NCBI RefSeq assembly: GCF_000789235.1
Contig: NZ_KN525716.1
Coordinates: 496,001 to 560,000, forward strand
Source of the DNA: Wocania ichthyoenteri Th78
Lineage (GTDB): Bacteria > Bacteroidota > Bacteroidia > Flavobacteriales > Flavobacteriaceae
Direction: 5' to 3'
DNA: 64,000 nt
Position numbers and translations under genes: made by a program. Positions 1 to 8,365 of the stretch are shown here, piece by piece. A model generated the notes under the pieces. The model ran no database searches. It saw only the letters and a program-made list of their open reading frames with translations, and had not been told where the DNA came from. Every line of letters begins with the position of its first letter. Positions within the stretch are counted from its first letter, which is position 1.

Positions 1-704
1 GTTAAACACAACTGTGTTGGTAAGCGTTTGTTTCCGCGAAGCGCAAAATATTCTGGGTTAGATTTATAAAATTTTTCTTCGGGAATAAACTTATTAAAGG
101 TGTGTACTCTTGCTGACGGCACATAATACGGAAAAGCTTTGGTGGTTACTTTTTGTTGTGCTGCAAAGCTTTCATTTTCATAAAACAATCTGGAATGTAC
201 GGTTCGAGTTGATATTTCTGGCGTGTAGGAATAATTGATTTCTTTATCCAAATTAATAGTAGACAGCTTTGGAGTGTCTTCAACATTTGGCGTATACCAT
301 TTGCAACCTAAATATAGTTCTAAGAATTCGTAAACAGCATTTCTAATGGCTTCATCTGAACCACCAGAAATAAGTACATTCTTTTTATCTGTTTTTATTT
401 GAATTTGATGTTGAGACAAAGCCTCACCCAAAACATTCCCTACATATATTTTGTGTTTATTAGTATTTTGAGAACTTTCATCAACAATGTCTAAGGAAAC
501 ACCAGAAATTTTTTGGAGATAATTTTGAAGAATTTCAGCTGATTTGTATTCACTTTTAGTTGCTTCTCCAAGAAAAACAATTTCATAATCAGAAACGCTG
601 TTTTTAATTAAAGTGATGTTTTTATCTTCACAAGACGAAATTAAAAATACAATTAATAGGCATTTTAAAACTTTAGAAATATAGGCATTAAATGTTTTAA
701 ACAT
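1..704 (-). CDS. DUF4838-type lipoprotein, N-terminal part (partial)
   Basis: The reading frame starts at the ATG ending at 704 and runs off the left edge, giving 234 complete codons. I translated it directly from the sequence. It begins with a lipoprotein signal (lipobox ISSC, Cys about residue 22), so it is probably anchored in an outer or inner membrane. The next 130 residues resemble the alpha-glucuronidase-like N-terminal domain that precedes DUF4838 (motif VLISGGSDEAIRNAVYEFLE, then LGCKWYTP). Further on the frame reads NPEYFALRGNKRLPTQLCL, a typical DUF4838 signature. The family is linked to polysaccharide utilisation but its reaction is not established. The start lies 4 bp after the stop of the GH92 gene, so it is co-transcribed with it. 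The C-terminal part is outside the window. Confidence 0.8.
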   Translation of the reverse strand, partial: MFKTFNAYISKVLKCLLIVFLISSCEDKNITLIKNSVSDYEIVFLGEATKSEYKSAEILQNYLQKISGVSLDIVDESSQNTNKHKIYVGNVLGEALSQHQIQIKTDKKNVLISGGSDEAIRNAVYEFLELYLGCKWYTPNVEDTPKLSTINLDKEINYSYTPEISTRTVHSRLFYENESFAAQQKVTTKAFPYYVPSARVHTFNKFIPEEKFYKSNPEYFALRGNKRLPTQLCL

Positions 705-708
705 TTGA

Positions 709-2958
709 TTATTCTTTTAAATTAAACTGAATTTTAGGTGTATTAGTAAGTGCTTTGTGACTGATAAAAAAAGAATTATTAGTTTTTCCATTAATTGAAA
801 ACGACTCTAATTTCCCAGAGCCCTTTTTCTCAATAACCAATTTTTTATTCTTATAATATCGATTATCTAAATGAATGATTATTTTATCAAATCGTGGTGT
901 GGTTAACGTGTATAAAGGATCGGCAGGAGACACTGGATAAATACCCATCATGCTATAAATTAACCATGCAGACATGGTGCCTGTATCATCATTCCCTGGT
1001 AAACCAGCAGGTTTGTTGATAAAATATTCGTTAATTAAATTGGTAACACGTTCTTGTGTTTTCCATTCGTAACCTTTTGCATAATTGTATAAATACGGAT
1101 ATGCAATATCGGGTTCGTTAGCCATATCAAATTGGTTTTTATCAAAAACCTCATCTAGTTTAGCAACATACTTTTTTGATCCTCCCATCAATTTCATTAA
1201 GGCTTTAGCATCGTGAGAAACCATAAAGGTATATTGCCACGAATTGCCTTCAATAAAGCCTAAATTCTTTTCAAAATTGGCACCTTTATTTGGATTAAAA
1301 GGCGAATACCATGAACCATCGTCATTTTTTGGGCGCAATAAATTGAATTCTCTATCGAATAAATTTCTATACGTAACTGAACGTTTTGAAAACAATTTAT
1401 AATCATCTTTTTTACCCAATTTCTTTGCGAGTTGAGCAATTGCAAAATCGGTAATATTATATTCTTGCGTGGTTGAAACCGATCCGCTGTTAGTTGTTTT
1501 TGTTGTTAAATAGCCTTTTTTAATATAGTCTTTAATTCCCGGTCTAAGTGGATTATTATCTAATTGTGTGGCACTTTTCCGCATAGCCTCATAGGCCTTT
1601 TTAATATCAAAATCTTGAATACCTCTTAAATACGTGTCCGCTAAAACAATACCTGCTGGGTCGCCAACCATGGTTGTGGTTTCGGTGGCGTTAAGTTCCC
1701 ATTTAGGTAGCCACCCACTTTCATCGTAAATGTTGAGCATGCTTTTTACCATGTCTGATTGTTGCTTCGGATAAACCAACGACATCAGCGAATGTAAATT
1801 TCTATAGGTATCCCAAAATGAAAATACAGTAAAACGTGTACCATCAGTTTTGGCAGTTTCTCGTTTTCCCATTGCAGGATATTCGCCATTAACATCATTC
1901 AAAGTGTTTGGATGGATTAAAGTGTGATACAATGCCGTGTAAAAAATGGTTTTATCGTCTCTTGTGCCGCCTTCAACTTCTATTTTCGAGAGTAAATCAC
2001 TCCATTGCGAAGCTGTATTTTTATAAATATCTTCAAATGATAGACTTTGAGTTTCTTTTTCTAAATTTTTCCTAGCATTTTCAATGCTTACATAGGACAC
2101 GCCTATTTTTACCTCAACTTCTGTTGGTTTATCAAAATGATAGGTAAAATAACTTCCAATACTATCGCCAATAACTTCTTTTCTGTAGTTTTTATACAAA
2201 CGTGTTTTTCCGTTGTAAGGCATCCATTGCCCTTCTAATCCATCATATTTTCTGGTTTTTTTCCATACTCCAAAATCATCAGCAGGTTTACTAAATTTAG
2301 CTACAAAATAAACCGGATAAGATTCCTCTGGTTTATAGTAACAAAATGAACCCACGTTACGCATCCCTTCAATTTCAGTGGGTGACACAATTTTAACTGT
2401 TGCGCCTTCTTCATTTGTTAAACCTAATCCTAAATTGATTAATATATTGGATTGTCCTTTTGGGAATGAATACTTACTTACCCCAACTCTTGTGGTAGCA
2501 GTTACCTCAGTTTTCACTTTATACTTTGAAAGATTCACGCTGTAATAGCCTGGTTTTGCAAGTTCAAAATCGTAAGTACTGCCATATTCTAAATGATTTG
2601 TATTCAACTCGCCCGTTGTGGGCATCGTTAAAATAACACCTAAATCTGGGCAACCCACGCCACTTAAATTAACATGAGAAAATCCTGTTAAAAAAGTGTT
2701 TTCATTGACATACGGATTTGATAACCATCTGCTATCTTTTTCCAATGGTAAGTTTTGTGATCCTGCAACATTAAATGGCGATACACTAGCCATTCCTCTT
2801 GGTGCAATGGCTCCAGGATTTGTAGCACCAAAATTTGAAGTCCCTATGAATGGGTTAACATAATCAATTGGTTTTTGAGAATATCCAACAAAAACTAGGA
2901 GCATTGGTATTACAATTATGTTCTTTTTTAACTGTTTTAAAATGAAATAGCTCATCAA
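709..2958 (-). CDS. GH92 exo-alpha-mannosidase
   Basis: This 749-residue protein is a calcium-dependent exo-alpha-mannosidase of family GH92, acting outside the cytoplasm on mannose-capped glycans. Family marks are the N-terminal NPFIGT block, the WDTYR motif of the (alpha/alpha)6 barrel, an EGNSWQY segment whose Glu fits the general-acid position, and GNDDTGTMSAW at residues 655-665 in the catalytic-base region. The N-terminus has a type I-like signal peptide ending near VGYSQ rather than a lipobox. Compared with the other GH92 genes here, the last motif is GNDD rather than GNED, and the N-terminal block reads ATNPGAIAPRG instead of NTYPGATVPFG. This suggests a different subfamily and linkage preference. 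It lies 12 bp after the GH29 gene and 4 bp before the DUF4838 gene. Confidence 0.93.
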   Translation of the reverse strand: MMSYFILKQLKKNIIVIPMLLVFVGYSQKPIDYVNPFIGTSNFGATNPGAIAPRGMASVSPFNVAGSQNLPLEKDSRWLSNPYVNENTFLTGFSHVNLSGVGCPDLGVILTMPTTGELNTNHLEYGSTYDFELAKPGYYSVNLSKYKVKTEVTATTRVGVSKYSFPKGQSNILINLGLGLTNEEGATVKIVSPTEIEGMRNVGSFCYYKPEESYPVYFVAKFSKPADDFGVWKKTRKYDGLEGQWMPYNGKTRLYKNYRKEVIGDSIGSYFTYHFDKPTEVEVKIGVSYVSIENARKNLEKETQSLSFEDIYKNTASQWSDLLSKIEVEGGTRDDKTIFYTALYHTLIHPNTLNDVNGEYPAMGKRETAKTDGTRFTVFSFWDTYRNLHSLMSLVYPKQQSDMVKSMLNIYDESGWLPKWELNATETTTMVGDPAGIVLADTYLRGIQDFDIKKAYEAMRKSATQLDNNPLRPGIKDYIKKGYLTTKTTNSGSVSTTQEYNITDFAIAQLAKKLGKKDDYKLFSKRSVTYRNLFDREFNLLRPKNDDGSWYSPFNPNKGANFEKNLGFIEGNSWQYTFMVSHDAKALMKLMGGSKKYVAKLDEVFDKNQFDMANEPDIAYPYLYNYAKGYEWKTQERVTNLINEYFINKPAGLPGNDDTGTMSAWLIYSMMGIYPVSPADPLYTLTTPRFDKIIIHLDNRYYKNKKLVIEKKGSGKLESFSINGKTNNSFFISHKALTNTPKIQFNLKE

Positions 2959-2970
2959 TTATATTTTATA

Positions 2971-4440
2971 TTAATTTACTGCTGATATTTTAAAAACCCA
3001 AGCGTATTTGCTTATAGGGTTATTTCGAATCTTTTCTGGAATTACTATCTTAAACCCTCCATCTAACGCTTTCCATTTCAAATTCGATTTAGACCCTAAC
3101 ATCTTTATTTTGGCACTTCTTTCGGGAACTAAAGATTTAACAATAATTTCAGATGGCATTTTGCTTTCGCCTTCTTCAGCCAAATAAAATAAAAACACAT
3201 TGCCATCTTTGTTCTGGGTCATACATATGTTATCCTCTTTATATGGTGCTATCGGTTTTGTTCCATAGATAGCAGCACTGTTAACGTTCATCCAACTCCC
3301 ATATTCTTTTAATAAATCGTATGCACCTTGTTGCCAATTTCCTTCTGGACTAGGCGCTATATTAAGCAACAAATTCCCTCCTTTTGCAACAACATCTATT
3401 AACATATGGATTCCTTCTCTTCCACTCATATACTTAGCATCGGGTGTATACGACCATCCTCCACCAGAAATAATGCAAGACTCCCATGGATAGGGCAATG
3501 TTTTTTCTGGCACTCTATTTTCTGGTGTTAAATAGTTTTGATTTTTACCATGAACAGCTCTATCAACAACAATTAAACCAGGTTGCTTTTTTCTAGCTTT
3601 TACTACCAACTCATCCATTTTGATATCTTGGTTAATAATACGGTGTTTCAGGTAACCCTCTTTTGCATTGTCAATCGTATGTTTATACCATTCTGTTATC
3701 TCTGCTTTTGGAGTTTTAGCAACCCAACCACCATCTAACCATAGGATATCAATTTTCCCATAATCTGTCATTAACTCCATAATTTGATTATGAGTAAACT
3801 CAACATATTCGTTCCACTTTTCTGGGTTTTCAACAGGAGAATAATTTACGTTTCTATCTTTTGGTGGGTACTTAGGATCCCAGTAATTTTTTACATTCCA
3901 ATCGGGTTTAGAAAAATAAGCTCCTGCCCATAAACCTTCATTTCTAAATGAATTAAAAATTTCTTTCGCAATATTTGCTTTGGGATTTGTTGAAAAAGGC
4001 GTATTTGGTGATGTAATTTTATAATCTGTATATTTTGAATCGAACATGCTAAACCCATCGTGGTGTTTAGTTGTAAACACTACATACTTCATTCCAGCAT
4101 CCTTTGCTGCACTAGCCCATTTATCAGGATCAAAATCAACAGGATTAAACGTTTTTTGAAGCCCTTCATATTCTTTTTTATATGCAAAATAATTATCTGG
4201 ATTACTTCCTTTTTTTCGTTCACACCAACCATATTCTTCTGGTGATAACGACCATGATTCAACAATTCCCCATTGGCTATATGTTCCCCAGTGCATAAGT
4301 AATCCAAACTTAAGACCTTGCCATTGATTTAACTTTTCTAAAACTAATGGATCAGTTTCTGGCACATAGCGTTCGTCTTCGTATATGGCTTGAGAAAAAG
4401 AATAAGTAGAAATTAATAATGCTAATAATAAATTTTTCAT
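2971..4440 (-). CDS. GH29 alpha-L-fucosidase
   Basis: This is a 489-residue alpha-L-fucosidase of family GH29, a retaining exo-enzyme that removes alpha-linked fucose. A signal peptide covers residues 1-17 (cleavage after FSQA is likely), so it acts in the periplasm or beyond. Visible motifs are MHWGTYS near residue 49, TTKHHDGF at 123-130, and ILWLDGGW, whose Asp236 is the expected nucleophile. The C-terminal 90 residues form the small beta-sandwich usual for the family. It is followed 12 bp later by a GH92 mannosidase. It is separated from the upstream GH92 by 251 bp, so it may begin a separate transcript. Its substrate could be core or antennary fucose on N-glycans, but sequence alone does not settle the linkage. 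Confidence 0.93.
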   Translation of the reverse strand: MKNLLLALLISTYSFSQAIYEDERYVPETDPLVLEKLNQWQGLKFGLLMHWGTYSQWGIVESWSLSPEEYGWCERKKGSNPDNYFAYKKEYEGLQKTFNPVDFDPDKWASAAKDAGMKYVVFTTKHHDGFSMFDSKYTDYKITSPNTPFSTNPKANIAKEIFNSFRNEGLWAGAYFSKPDWNVKNYWDPKYPPKDRNVNYSPVENPEKWNEYVEFTHNQIMELMTDYGKIDILWLDGGWVAKTPKAEITEWYKHTIDNAKEGYLKHRIINQDIKMDELVVKARKKQPGLIVVDRAVHGKNQNYLTPENRVPEKTLPYPWESCIISGGGWSYTPDAKYMSGREGIHMLIDVVAKGGNLLLNIAPSPEGNWQQGAYDLLKEYGSWMNVNSAAIYGTKPIAPYKEDNICMTQNKDGNVFLFYLAEEGESKMPSEIIVKSLVPERSAKIKMLGSKSNLKWKALDGGFKIVIPEKIRNNPISKYAWVFKISAVN

Positions 4441-4691
4441 CTGTTTGTTTTTGCTTTACTCAAAAATATTTTTTCTATTGGTAAATAACTACACATAAAA
4501 TGGCTTTAACCGATACTTTTTTTTCTTTAACAAACAAATAAGATAGCAAACTCTTAATTCATAATAAACAACGGATCATATTAACTTTATTTTATAAAAT
4601 TTCAACAACCTCTTTTTAGTTTTCTATAATAATTTGGCTAAAAGATTATAAGAGGGATAGCTTCTAAACATAGAATTTACGAATTCTGTTT

Positions 4692-7019
4692 TTATTTGCT
4701 TAATGAATACGGTGTATTTTCAGGTTTGCTCGCCCATTCCTTATTTGGTGTGGCATTCATATCGAATTCTAAATGCCCACCATTTTGAATATCTTCAAAC
4801 TTGACAAAACTATTTTCCCAAGGTTTTCCATTTAACAAAACACCTTCAATAAAAACATTTTCTTTTGAATTATTTGATGCAGAAACCTCAAAAGTTTTTC
4901 CATTTTCTAAAGTAAGTATCGCATTCTTAAACAAAGGACTTCCAATAACGTATTCATCTACAGAAGGTGTTACCGGATAAAAACCTAGTGAGCTAAAAAC
5001 ATACCATGCCGATGTTTGTCCATTATCTTCATCGCCGCAATACCCATCTGGAGTTGCACTATACAATTTAGCTAACACATCTCGCACTTTTTCTTGAGCT
5101 TTATATGATGCATTGGCATAATTATATAAGTAAATCATGTGTTGAATAGGTTGATTCCCATGTGCATAATTACCCATATTGGCAATTTGCATTTCTCGAA
5201 TTTCGTGAATGGTAAATCCGTAATACGAGGCATCAAAATCTGGTGGCATATCGAAAACCTGATCTAATTTAGATGCAAATTTTTCTTTCCCTCCCATTAA
5301 ATCAATCAAACCTTGCGTATCGTGAAAAACCGACCATGTATAATGTAAACTATTCCCTTCTGTAAACGCGTCTCCCCATTTTAAAGGGTTAAATGGTGTT
5401 TGAAAACTACCATCTTCATTTTTTCCACGCATTAAATTAGTTGATGGGTCAAACAAATTTTTGTAGTTATTTGATTTTTTATAAAAATCCTTAGCTGCGT
5501 TTTTCTTATCTAGTTTTTCCGCCATTCTTGCAATGGTAAAATCTGCAAAAGCATATTCTAAAGTTCGTGCTGCATTTTCATGAATATTAACATCATAAGG
5601 CACATAACCCAGTTCATTATAATAACTTAAACCTGCACGTCCTACTGAGTTTGCTGGACGACCATTACCCACACTTGCATTTTTCAATATCGCGTCATAC
5701 AATACATCAACGTCTTTTTCATTCATATTTCCTTTTAAAAAAGCATCGGCAATAATGGTTGCGGAATTTGAGCCAATCATACAATCGCGATGTCCTGGGC
5801 TTGCCCATTCTGGCAACCAACCAGACTCTTTGTACGTGTTTGCCAATCCTTCCATAATTTGAGTATTTAACTCAGGATACATCATATTAAAAAATGGAAA
5901 TACAGCTCTAAACGTATCCCAAAACCCATTATCGGTAAACATATAACCTGGTAAAACCTCGCCATTATATGGACTATAATGTATTACATTACCTTTAGCA
6001 TCATATTCATAAAATTTTCTTGGGAATAACAAAACGCGGTATAGACAAGAGTAAAAGGTTCTAATATTATCGATATTATCATCTTTTATAACAATTCTTT
6101 GCAACTCTTTTTCCCATGCATTTCTGGCTTTTTCTTTGGTTTTTTCAAATGAATCACTACCAATTTCTGTTTTTAAATTTAATGCTGCTTGCTCGTGACT
6201 GATAAACGACGATGCCACTTTTACGTGAACTTGCTCTCCTTTTTTAGTTTTAAAACCGATGATTGCTCCAACGTGTTCGCCTTTGTTTTCTGTTGAATTT
6301 TCAATGAGTTTCCAGTCATCTCCCCAAGTGTGATTTAGTTCAAAATCTTTATCAAATTCAGCTATAAAATAATTATGAAAATTATCTGGTACTCCACCAC
6401 TATTGTTTCGACAATAGCCAATAATTTTTCTTTCCTTCGGTAGAATTTTCACCATAGAACCTTTAAAAAAAGCATCTAACATAATATATGCCGAATCGGT
6501 TTCTGGGAATGTAAACCTAAAATGTGCTGCGCGTTCTGTTGGCGAAACCTCTGCTGTGACATCGTAATCGGCAAGATATACGCTGTAATGATGTGGTTTT
6601 ACAATTTCTGCTTTATGTGAAAAGTAAGAAACTCTTTCTTCTTCTTTATATTTTAAATTGCCTGTCACTGTCATTAAAGAAAAAGCGGCATAATCATTTA
6701 TCCACGGACTTGGTTGATGAGTTTGTTTAATGCCTCTTATAGTCTTATCATCATATTTATACATCCAACCATCGCCCATTTTTGCAGTTTGTGGCGACCA
6801 GAAATTCATTGCCCAAGGCGTTGCAATAGCTGGGTATGTGTTTCCATTGGACAAGCTAAAATCGGAGTCTGTTCCCATAAGTGGGTTTACATACTCTAAT
6901 AAACTCGTTTCTAATTTGAGTTTATCCGTATTTGTTTGATTTTCTACTTGATTACATGATACAGACCATAACAAAGTAATAGCTATTAAATATTTAACAA
7001 TTTTCATAATACGTACCAC
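4692..7019 (-). CDS. GH92 exo-alpha-mannosidase lipoprotein
   Basis: This 775-residue GH92 enzyme has a lipoprotein signal (lipobox SVSC), so it is membrane-anchored. The ORF opens MVRIMKIVKYL. The methionine at residue 5 (start at 7007) gives a more usual lipoprotein N-terminus, and the longer start would lie only 2 bp after the upstream GH29 stop. GH92 marks are NPLMGTD, an SNGNTYPAIATPW variant of the first glycine-rich block, WDTFRAVFPF, TEGNSLHYTW with the putative acid Glu, and GDEDNGQTSAW at residues 662-672. The first block and GDED differ from the two canonical GNEDCGQMS members in this cluster, so a distinct mannoside or linkage specificity is likely. A 251-bp gap follows before the next gene. 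Confidence 0.93.
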   Translation of the reverse strand: MVRIMKIVKYLIAITLLWSVSCNQVENQTNTDKLKLETSLLEYVNPLMGTDSDFSLSNGNTYPAIATPWAMNFWSPQTAKMGDGWMYKYDDKTIRGIKQTHQPSPWINDYAAFSLMTVTGNLKYKEEERVSYFSHKAEIVKPHHYSVYLADYDVTAEVSPTERAAHFRFTFPETDSAYIMLDAFFKGSMVKILPKERKIIGYCRNNSGGVPDNFHNYFIAEFDKDFELNHTWGDDWKLIENSTENKGEHVGAIIGFKTKKGEQVHVKVASSFISHEQAALNLKTEIGSDSFEKTKEKARNAWEKELQRIVIKDDNIDNIRTFYSCLYRVLLFPRKFYEYDAKGNVIHYSPYNGEVLPGYMFTDNGFWDTFRAVFPFFNMMYPELNTQIMEGLANTYKESGWLPEWASPGHRDCMIGSNSATIIADAFLKGNMNEKDVDVLYDAILKNASVGNGRPANSVGRAGLSYYNELGYVPYDVNIHENAARTLEYAFADFTIARMAEKLDKKNAAKDFYKKSNNYKNLFDPSTNLMRGKNEDGSFQTPFNPLKWGDAFTEGNSLHYTWSVFHDTQGLIDLMGGKEKFASKLDQVFDMPPDFDASYYGFTIHEIREMQIANMGNYAHGNQPIQHMIYLYNYANASYKAQEKVRDVLAKLYSATPDGYCGDEDNGQTSAWYVFSSLGFYPVTPSVDEYVIGSPLFKNAILTLENGKTFEVSASNNSKENVFIEGVLLNGKPWENSFVKFEDIQNGGHLEFDMNATPNKEWASKPENTPYSLSK

Positions 7020-7021
7020 AT

Positions 7022-8365
7022 TTAGTTACTCTCTATTTTTTGACCTTCTTCTCGATACAAATCAACTTCTCCATCCAATAATATGGCAATTACAGTAACA
7101 TCTTTATCTTGAACTTCTTTTGGAACATCTATATACAACAGACCTGGAACAGAGCTCCAATACTGTTTACCAACAATATTATAAGATAATTTAGTACCAT
7201 TGCCAACAACCCACATTCTATTCACTTTATTTTTAAGTCCTTTTATTAACAAAGGCCCATTTGGTTCATTATCAACATATAAATACAAAATATTTTTGCC
7301 TTTAGATAGTGCTGTGTAGCCATTAAAATGTCCGTGAGGAATTCCTGCTCTAGTGCCATATATAGCTTCTTTATGCTTGCTAGTCCAATCACCAATACCC
7401 TTTAAAATATCTATTTGTTCCTGTGGGATAGTACCATCTGGTTTGGGACCTATATCAAGCAATAAATTTCCACCCATACTAATACAGTCAACTAAAATAC
7501 GGATGAGTTGATTTACCGATTTATATTCTTTATCATTTGGTTGGTAGCCCCAAGAATTATTCATGGTCATACACAATTCCCAATAGTTATTTTTAGGTTT
7601 TGTAATGGGTACACCTTGCTCTGGAGTTGCATAGTCGCCATAACCTTGTAGTCTGGAATTTATAATAGTTGTGGGCGTTTTATCCAATAATAATTCACGA
7701 ATTCCCTTAGCTTTCCATTGTTCTGCAGATTGCTCCCAATCACCATCAAACCAATATAAATCTGGGTTATAATTAGTCAATTCTTCAATCTGCCCAAAAT
7801 TGAATTTAGTAAATTTTTTCCACCTTTTTGCATCATCTGTGTATCGCTTTTTATCCCTTAAAAAATTCGGGTAATCTGGGTATGACCAATCTAATAGTGA
7901 ATAATACAAGCCCACTTTAAGTTTTTCTTTACGAGCAGCATTTACAAACGGCGTTAGTACATCTTTTTTTGCCTTTGCTTGTTTTACGGTATTCAAGTCA
8001 CCTTGTTTAGAATTCCAAAGCGCTACACCATCATGATGTTTTGCAGTTATCACAGTGTATTTAGCTCCACTTTCTTTAATAAGTTTTGCCCAATACTCAG
8101 GATCATATTTTTTTGCAGTAAAACCATCCAACTGATTCATGTAATCTTGATGAGAAATGTATTTATTAAAAAACGACCAAGATTCGTCTATGCCATTTAC
8201 TGAATATATACCCCAATGAATGAAAATACCTAATTTAGCATCTTTAAACCATTCAAGACGTTCTTCTTTTGAAAGTTCTTCATTCTGACTTTTAGCAACT
8301 GTGCTACAAAAAAGTAAAGACAATACAATTGCTACTTTTAAAACGCATGTTTTTTTTCTTACCAT
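7022..8365 (-). CDS. GH29 alpha-L-fucosidase
   Basis: This 447-residue protein is the second GH29 alpha-L-fucosidase of the locus. A signal peptide ends near AKSQ (residues 1-27). Motifs are IHWGIYSVNG at about 49-58, TAKHHDG at 107-113, and LYWFDGDW, where Asp207 is the expected nucleophile. It is only distantly similar to the GH29 at 2971-4440 and lacks the longer loops of that enzyme, so the two probably cut different fucose linkages. Its start codon overlaps the last 7 bp of the upstream cytochrome gene, and the downstream GH92 follows immediately. It is therefore translationally linked to the redox cassette, which is the strongest physical tie between that cassette and glycan degradation. 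Confidence 0.92.
   Translation of the reverse strand: MVRKKTCVLKVAIVLSLLFCSTVAKSQNEELSKEERLEWFKDAKLGIFIHWGIYSVNGIDESWSFFNKYISHQDYMNQLDGFTAKKYDPEYWAKLIKESGAKYTVITAKHHDGVALWNSKQGDLNTVKQAKAKKDVLTPFVNAARKEKLKVGLYYSLLDWSYPDYPNFLRDKKRYTDDAKRWKKFTKFNFGQIEELTNYNPDLYWFDGDWEQSAEQWKAKGIRELLLDKTPTTIINSRLQGYGDYATPEQGVPITKPKNNYWELCMTMNNSWGYQPNDKEYKSVNQLIRILVDCISMGGNLLLDIGPKPDGTIPQEQIDILKGIGDWTSKHKEAIYGTRAGIPHGHFNGYTALSKGKNILYLYVDNEPNGPLLIKGLKNKVNRMWVVGNGTKLSYNIVGKQYWSSVPGLLYIDVPKEVQDKDVTVIAILLDGEVDLYREEGQKIESN

Noticed and set aside
4441-4691. Promoter for the GH29-GH92-DUF4838 run
   Set aside because: The 251-bp gap suggests one, and a TTTG stands 19 bp before TATCGGTT on the minus strand, but the -7 match is too poor to call.
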